Positions 33,976 to 36,256 of a DNA stretch of 36,256 nt are shown in pieces. The notes under the pieces were generated by a model. The model saw only the letters and a program-made list of their open reading frames with translations, was not told where the DNA came from and did not search any database. The DNA lies in NCBI GenBank assembly GCA_009911505.1, contig QXXL01000086.1, positions 1 through 36,256 on the forward strand, given 5' to 3'. Positions within the stretch are counted from its first letter, which is position 1, and every line of letters starts with the position of its first letter. A program made the translations under genes and the position numbers. This stretch comes from Lachnospiraceae bacterium. Lineage in GTDB: Bacteria > Bacillota > Clostridia > Lachnospirales > Lachnospiraceae.

Positions 33976-33993
33976 CCTTACGGTTTTGTAAGG
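33976..33993 (-). promoter_or_regulatory. BceR-type response-regulator binding site
   Basis: CCTTAC (33976-33981) and GTAAGG (33988-33993) form a perfect inverted repeat. Read on the minus strand it contains TTACA-N4-CGTAA, close to the published BceR-family TNACA-N4-TGTAA pattern. It is upstream of the BceA-like ATPase gene. Confidence 0.6.
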
Positions 33994-34375
33994 TATTTAA
34001 AATTATTTTTAAATTTATAGATTTTTGGTATGTTGGCGGAAGCCTTCGGCTTAGAAAGCGAAATTCAAATGATAAATTCCGCCTGACCAAACCGGCGTTA
34101 CATATGGAAAACGCAACAGACAAAAATATTCAAAACTTACCGAAAACCTATTAAATTAGTAAAGAATTTAAATATTGCGATTCCAGCAGCTGGCAAACAG
34201 CTTCTTTACGAAGCTAAAGTAAATTTCCTCGTAGACGAGACAACAAACCTGAAATCCGAAATATCTGAAATGAAAAGTAAGTTTACATAACCAGCGCAAA
34301 CCGCCTGCTTCTTTTGAAAAGCAGGCGGTTTATGCTCTTGATAGTACGCCATAAAGAGGAATCGCAATATCAAAT
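33994..34375. other. Gene-poor region with a plus-strand coding remnant
   Basis: Between the operator and the DUF1801 gene no intact gene is visible. The plus strand holds the remnant described at 34030-34290, then a hairpin (AAACCGCCTGCTT at 34298-34310 with 34319-34331) without a U-run. The remaining sequence is AT-rich and featureless. Confidence 0.6.
34030..34290 (+). pseudogene. Unidentified gene remnant with one in-frame stop
   Basis: One frame reads 87 codons with a single TGA at 34084-34086: MLAEAFGLESEIQMINSA, stop, then PNRRYIWKTQQTKIFK and onward to VDETTNLKSEISEMKSKFT and TAA. The charged composition looks like coding sequence, but I do not recognise a family. The hairpin at 34298-34331 follows the stop. 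It may be the C-terminal piece of a lost accessory gene, or non-coding. Confidence 0.35.
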
Positions 34376-34780
34376 TCAACTATTCTCTTTTTCACACCAT
34401 TTTGCAATCTCCCCAATTAGCTCAAGCGGTAAAGGCTTATCATATAAAAACTGAATTGTCCCTTTGCTTGTTTTATATTCCTTAAGCTTCCCCTCAAAAG
34501 CTTCTACCGCTTTAACTCCCGGGTATAAGCCTATATGCTTCTTAAAAGCCGCAAATTGTATCAAATTATGGTTTTTCCAATAAGTCGGCATACTCCACGA
34601 TATTTTTTCCACCGCATCCGGCATCACAGACTTAATCGTTTTATTAATCCGGTATAAATAAGGCCGCGTTTGCTCTGGCTGGCGTTGTATATACTCTTCA
34701 ATCGTTTTTGGGGCCTCGCCGCAAAAGTGCCCCTGATTTGACTTTTTAAAAGTGCGGCCACATTTCGGGCATTTCCACAT
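34376..34780 (-). CDS. DUF1801 (YdhG-like) protein with N-terminal zinc-ribbon-like motif
   Basis: This 134-aa cytosolic protein begins with a CPKCGRTFKKSNQGHFC motif that looks like a small zinc site. A DUF1801 domain follows (TIEEYIQRQPEQTRPYLYRI, then EKISWSMPTYWKNHNLIQFA and KHIGLYPG). Members of this family include the YdhG/Fra-like proteins, sometimes linked to iron handling, but the function here is unknown. I chose the ATG at 34780 because GAGGTGG lies upstream; a GTG at 34798 is possible. It stands among decayed genes, downstream of a truncated DUF2200 gene. Confidence 0.82.
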   Translation of the reverse strand: MWKCPKCGRTFKKSNQGHFCGEAPKTIEEYIQRQPEQTRPYLYRINKTIKSVMPDAVEKISWSMPTYWKNHNLIQFAAFKKHIGLYPGVKAVEAFEGKLKEYKTSKGTIQFLYDKPLPLELIGEIAKWCEKENS

Positions 34781-34818
34781 TACTGTCCGCCACCTCACAT
34801 CTAAAAGAATTTGTAACT

Positions 34819-35013
34819 TTATCCGCGCAGGATTTTATCCATAGATTTTCCCTTTGCCAATTCATCAACCAATTTATCCAGATATCTAATCTCCTGCATT
34901 AACGGCTGATCAATGGTTTCTACACGTCCCCCGCAAACCACACCTTTAATAGCTTTCCTGTTTAGATTTGGATGCGGCGCATTTCGGAAAAAATCCCCAT
35001 CCCCCTTTCATCC
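34819..35013 (-). pseudogene. DUF2200 family gene, 5'-truncated
   Basis: The minus strand encodes the C-terminal half of a DUF2200 protein: [20 protein letters not shown], then [20 protein letters not shown] and [18 protein letters not shown] followed by TAA at 34821-34819. The family normally has about 115-120 residues, so about 60 N-terminal residues are missing. In-frame TGA codons block the upstream side (near 35014) and no ATG with a Shine-Dalgarno remains. Confidence 0.7.
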
Positions 35014-35196
35014 ATATCAAAAAACCTCCATGGATCAAGTAGAAAAAATACTACTGAAATGATTGGCATTCCCCATAATCTCTTTATTATTATCCTGTCT
35101 TTTATATATCTGCCATATAGAAAAATTATCTCTATTTAGCTATGCATCAAACAATGTTCAATTCTAACTATTGGACATTAACAAGTTAGTTTTTGC
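35014..35196. other. Non-coding stretch before the C_GCAxxG_C_C gene
   Basis: AT-rich sequence. A minus-strand open stretch of about 54 codons (GMPIISVVFFLLDPWRFFDM) overlaps the DUF2200 remnant but has no start site. No promoter, hairpin or repeat stands out. Confidence 0.5.
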
Positions 35197-35616
35197 TTAC
35201 TTTTTTGTGATTCCCAAAATATATTGATATGCAAATCCGATTCCATTACAAGTCAAGTTTTCACACATATGTGGTGGGTCGCTCTCTGAGAAACCCGTAG
35301 GACGTAATTCAAAACATCTTAATGAGCCAAATTTTCTATCAAAGGCAGACGCAAAATTATAGCAGGCAGATACAATTTCATCTTCTGATTTTCCTATCAT
35401 ATGAAGATAAATTCCTATGAACATAAGCGTACCTTCAACTAAACCGCATTGTGCCCTATATCCACCCGCACCATGCAATCCAACCGCAGACCAGATCGTT
35501 TGCGGCTCAATGGCAATTTCAAACAATTCGCTCAAACAGACAAGTGCTGTCCTTGCACAATTTATATCTTCTTTCCAGTACAGTTCATGTACCCGCTTTG
35601 TTATATATTCTTTCAT
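35197..35616 (-). CDS. C_GCAxxG_C_C-type redox protein (divergent)
   Basis: This 139-aa protein has Cys residues in the arrangement of the C_GCAxxG_C_C family, though the central motif is altered: NCARTALVCLSELF at the start, GAGGYRAQCGLVEGTLMFIG in the middle where the family has CGAxxGA, and later RCFELRP and NLTCNGIGFAYQYI. Such small soluble proteins are presumed redox-active or metal-binding; the role is not established. I chose the ATG at 35616 because AGAGGTG lies 9 nt upstream; an in-frame start at 35697 would overlap the decayed gene. It lies 34 bp after that gene and may be the only intact survivor of a former operon. Confidence 0.7.
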   Translation of the reverse strand: MKEYITKRVHELYWKEDINCARTALVCLSELFEIAIEPQTIWSAVGLHGAGGYRAQCGLVEGTLMFIGIYLHMIGKSEDEIVSACYNFASAFDRKFGSLRCFELRPTGFSESDPPHMCENLTCNGIGFAYQYILGITKK

Positions 35617-35650
35617 TAATATGACACCTCTATGATTTCTGCATTTTATA

Positions 35651-36141
35651 TCAAAACCAATTTGCCTGTCCTTTTCTAAATTGTGGTACATCGCCATGCT
35701 GATATGGGTTATAATTATTTAAATTACAGCCAAATTCTTTTAACAATTTTATTTTGTTATCAGATGTCCATTCGATAAGCGACATACCATCAAATTCCTC
35801 AATGCTACCGTCTGCATTGATAATATTGCCGCCCTCATTATTCTATGCCTTAATTGCTATATCCATTAATGGTTCTACAATTTTCATTGGCAATTCATCA
35901 AGATTATCAATTGCAAGCCACAAAAATGCACCAAACATTTTATCATTACCAATAAGGAACATATAGCCTATCAGCTCTTTTTTCCTGAAAACAAAATAAA
36001 ACTGTGGCATTTTTCCCCAAATGACTTATCCATTATCCGACGCATTGATTTTATACTTCCATATGCAGGAAAAAAATCAATGGAGCTTAAAGAATTAATT
36101 GTTCCAAACTAATTTCTTTTGCAGGTGGCCATGAAAAATAA
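35651..36141 (-). pseudogene. Decayed gene with two frameshifts and an in-frame TAG
   Basis: Read on the minus strand, coding-like sequence runs in three frames: DYFSWPPAKEISLEQLI, then NSLSSIDFFPAYGSIKSMRR to KSFGEK, then MPQFYFVFRKKELIGYMFLI to IAIKA. A TAG follows at 35845-35843, and the frame continues NNEGGNIINADGSIEEFDGM to QANWF and TGA. One shift is near a T5C4 homopolymer (36011-36019), the other near 36090-36105. I do not recognise the family with confidence. The 5' end abuts the dispersed repeat at 36143. Confidence 0.6.
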
Positions 36142-36142
36142 T

Positions 36143-36177
36143 CTAGTACTCCATCCGGATAGGAATTGAAGTTTGGA
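36143..36177. repeat. Dispersed repeat, copy B (partial)
   Basis: This 35-bp block matches 4846-4880 at 32 of 35 positions. After GTTTGGA it diverges: the closing arm GGATGGAGTACTAG of copy A is missing and GTCACCTGC follows. It sits at the broken end of the decayed gene. Confidence 0.6.
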
Positions 36178-36256
36178 GTCACCTGCTTTGTGCCAGTGCT
36201 AGGCAAAATTTCGACGGCGATGCGGTGGCATCGTCTAGAAATTTTAACGACGCAAT
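36178..36256. other. Window-end sequence beside the repeat
   Basis: No gene is visible. GCGATGCGGTGGCATCGTC (about 36219-36237) contains a CGATGC/GCATCG hairpin. CACCTGC (36180-36186) is the reverse complement of GCAGGTG at 36121-36127, flanking copy B of the repeat. It may belong to the same mobile or intergenic element, which continues beyond the window. Confidence 0.4.

Noticed and set aside
34298..34331. Rho-independent terminator after the remnant
   Set aside because: The 13-bp hairpin is good, but neither side has a U-run, so it is mentioned only as a hairpin.
34962..35128. Small membrane-protein gene on the minus strand (GMPIISVVFFLLDPWRFF)
   Set aside because: It is open for about 54 codons but has no start site, and it overlaps the better supported DUF2200 remnant.
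1..36256. CRISPR array, tRNA or rRNA genes, prophage or plasmid functions
   Set aside because: No regularly spaced repeats, cloverleaf-like sequences, rRNA motifs, replication or phage structural genes were seen on either strand.

Overview
The window looks like chromosomal DNA of a motile, probably spore-forming anaerobic Firmicute, most likely Lachnospiraceae. The evidence is clostridial-type Shine-Dalgarno sites (AGGAGG), sigma-A promoters, a flagellin/FliS/large flagellar protein cluster, a BofA plus DUF2508 pair, a SleB-type cell-wall hydrolase and a Gram-positive Tad pilus locus without an outer-membrane secretin. Family placement is inference from gene content. Nearly all genes are on the minus strand; murG, a small histidine kinase and a DUF2508 gene are on the plus strand.

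Layout. 1-3.1 kb: birA, argF and an SPFH/band-7 protein. 3.1-6.8 kb: secreted SleB-type hydrolase, pgi and a small membrane protein. 6.8-11.6 kb: a degenerate metallo-beta-lactamase-fold protein, orphan murG, a HIT protein, a sensor-less histidine kinase and a flavodoxin-SCP2 fusion. 11.7-12.3 kb: a rhomboid protease. 12.5-21.6 kb: one long minus-strand operon encoding a Tad-type pilus. In transcription order this is prepilin peptidase, TadZ-like, TadA ATPase, TadB, TadC, Flp pilin (56 aa), DUF5702 protein, TadE/G-like protein with Cys repeats, second prepilin peptidase, short TadE and FHA protein, driven by a TAGACA-N17-TATAAT promoter. 21.6-22.4 kb: divergent bofA-like and DUF2508 genes. 22.4-27.7 kb: fliS, flagellin with a sigma-28 type promoter, and a 1092-aa flagellar-associated protein. 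27.8-30.8 kb: a secreted Ig-like/GLUG-repeat protein behind a roughly 240-nt leader with long-range complementarities, and a tyrosine recombinase. 31-34 kb: a BceAB-type ABC transporter whose permease is frameshifted, with a BceR-box-like operator. 34-36.3 kb: a decayed accessory zone with an unidentified remnant, a DUF1801 protein, a truncated DUF2200 gene, a C_GCAxxG_C_C-type protein, a multiply broken gene and one copy of a dispersed repeat.

How the parts work together. The Tad operon is a complete Gram-positive machine: assembly ATPase, two membrane platform proteins, a localisation factor, two processing peptidases and four prepilin-like substrates. All four substrates share an (A/G)-S junction with Ser at mature position 1; three have Glu at +5 and the fourth (DUF5702) has Pro, as a GspK-like tip subunit might. 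The flagellar cluster supplies filament subunit, its export chaperone and a probable hook-length or export-related protein. The GLUG-repeat surface protein beside a recombinase, with a structured leader, is the best candidate here for an undescribed regulatory arrangement.

No rRNA, tRNA, CRISPR array or intact insertion sequence was seen.
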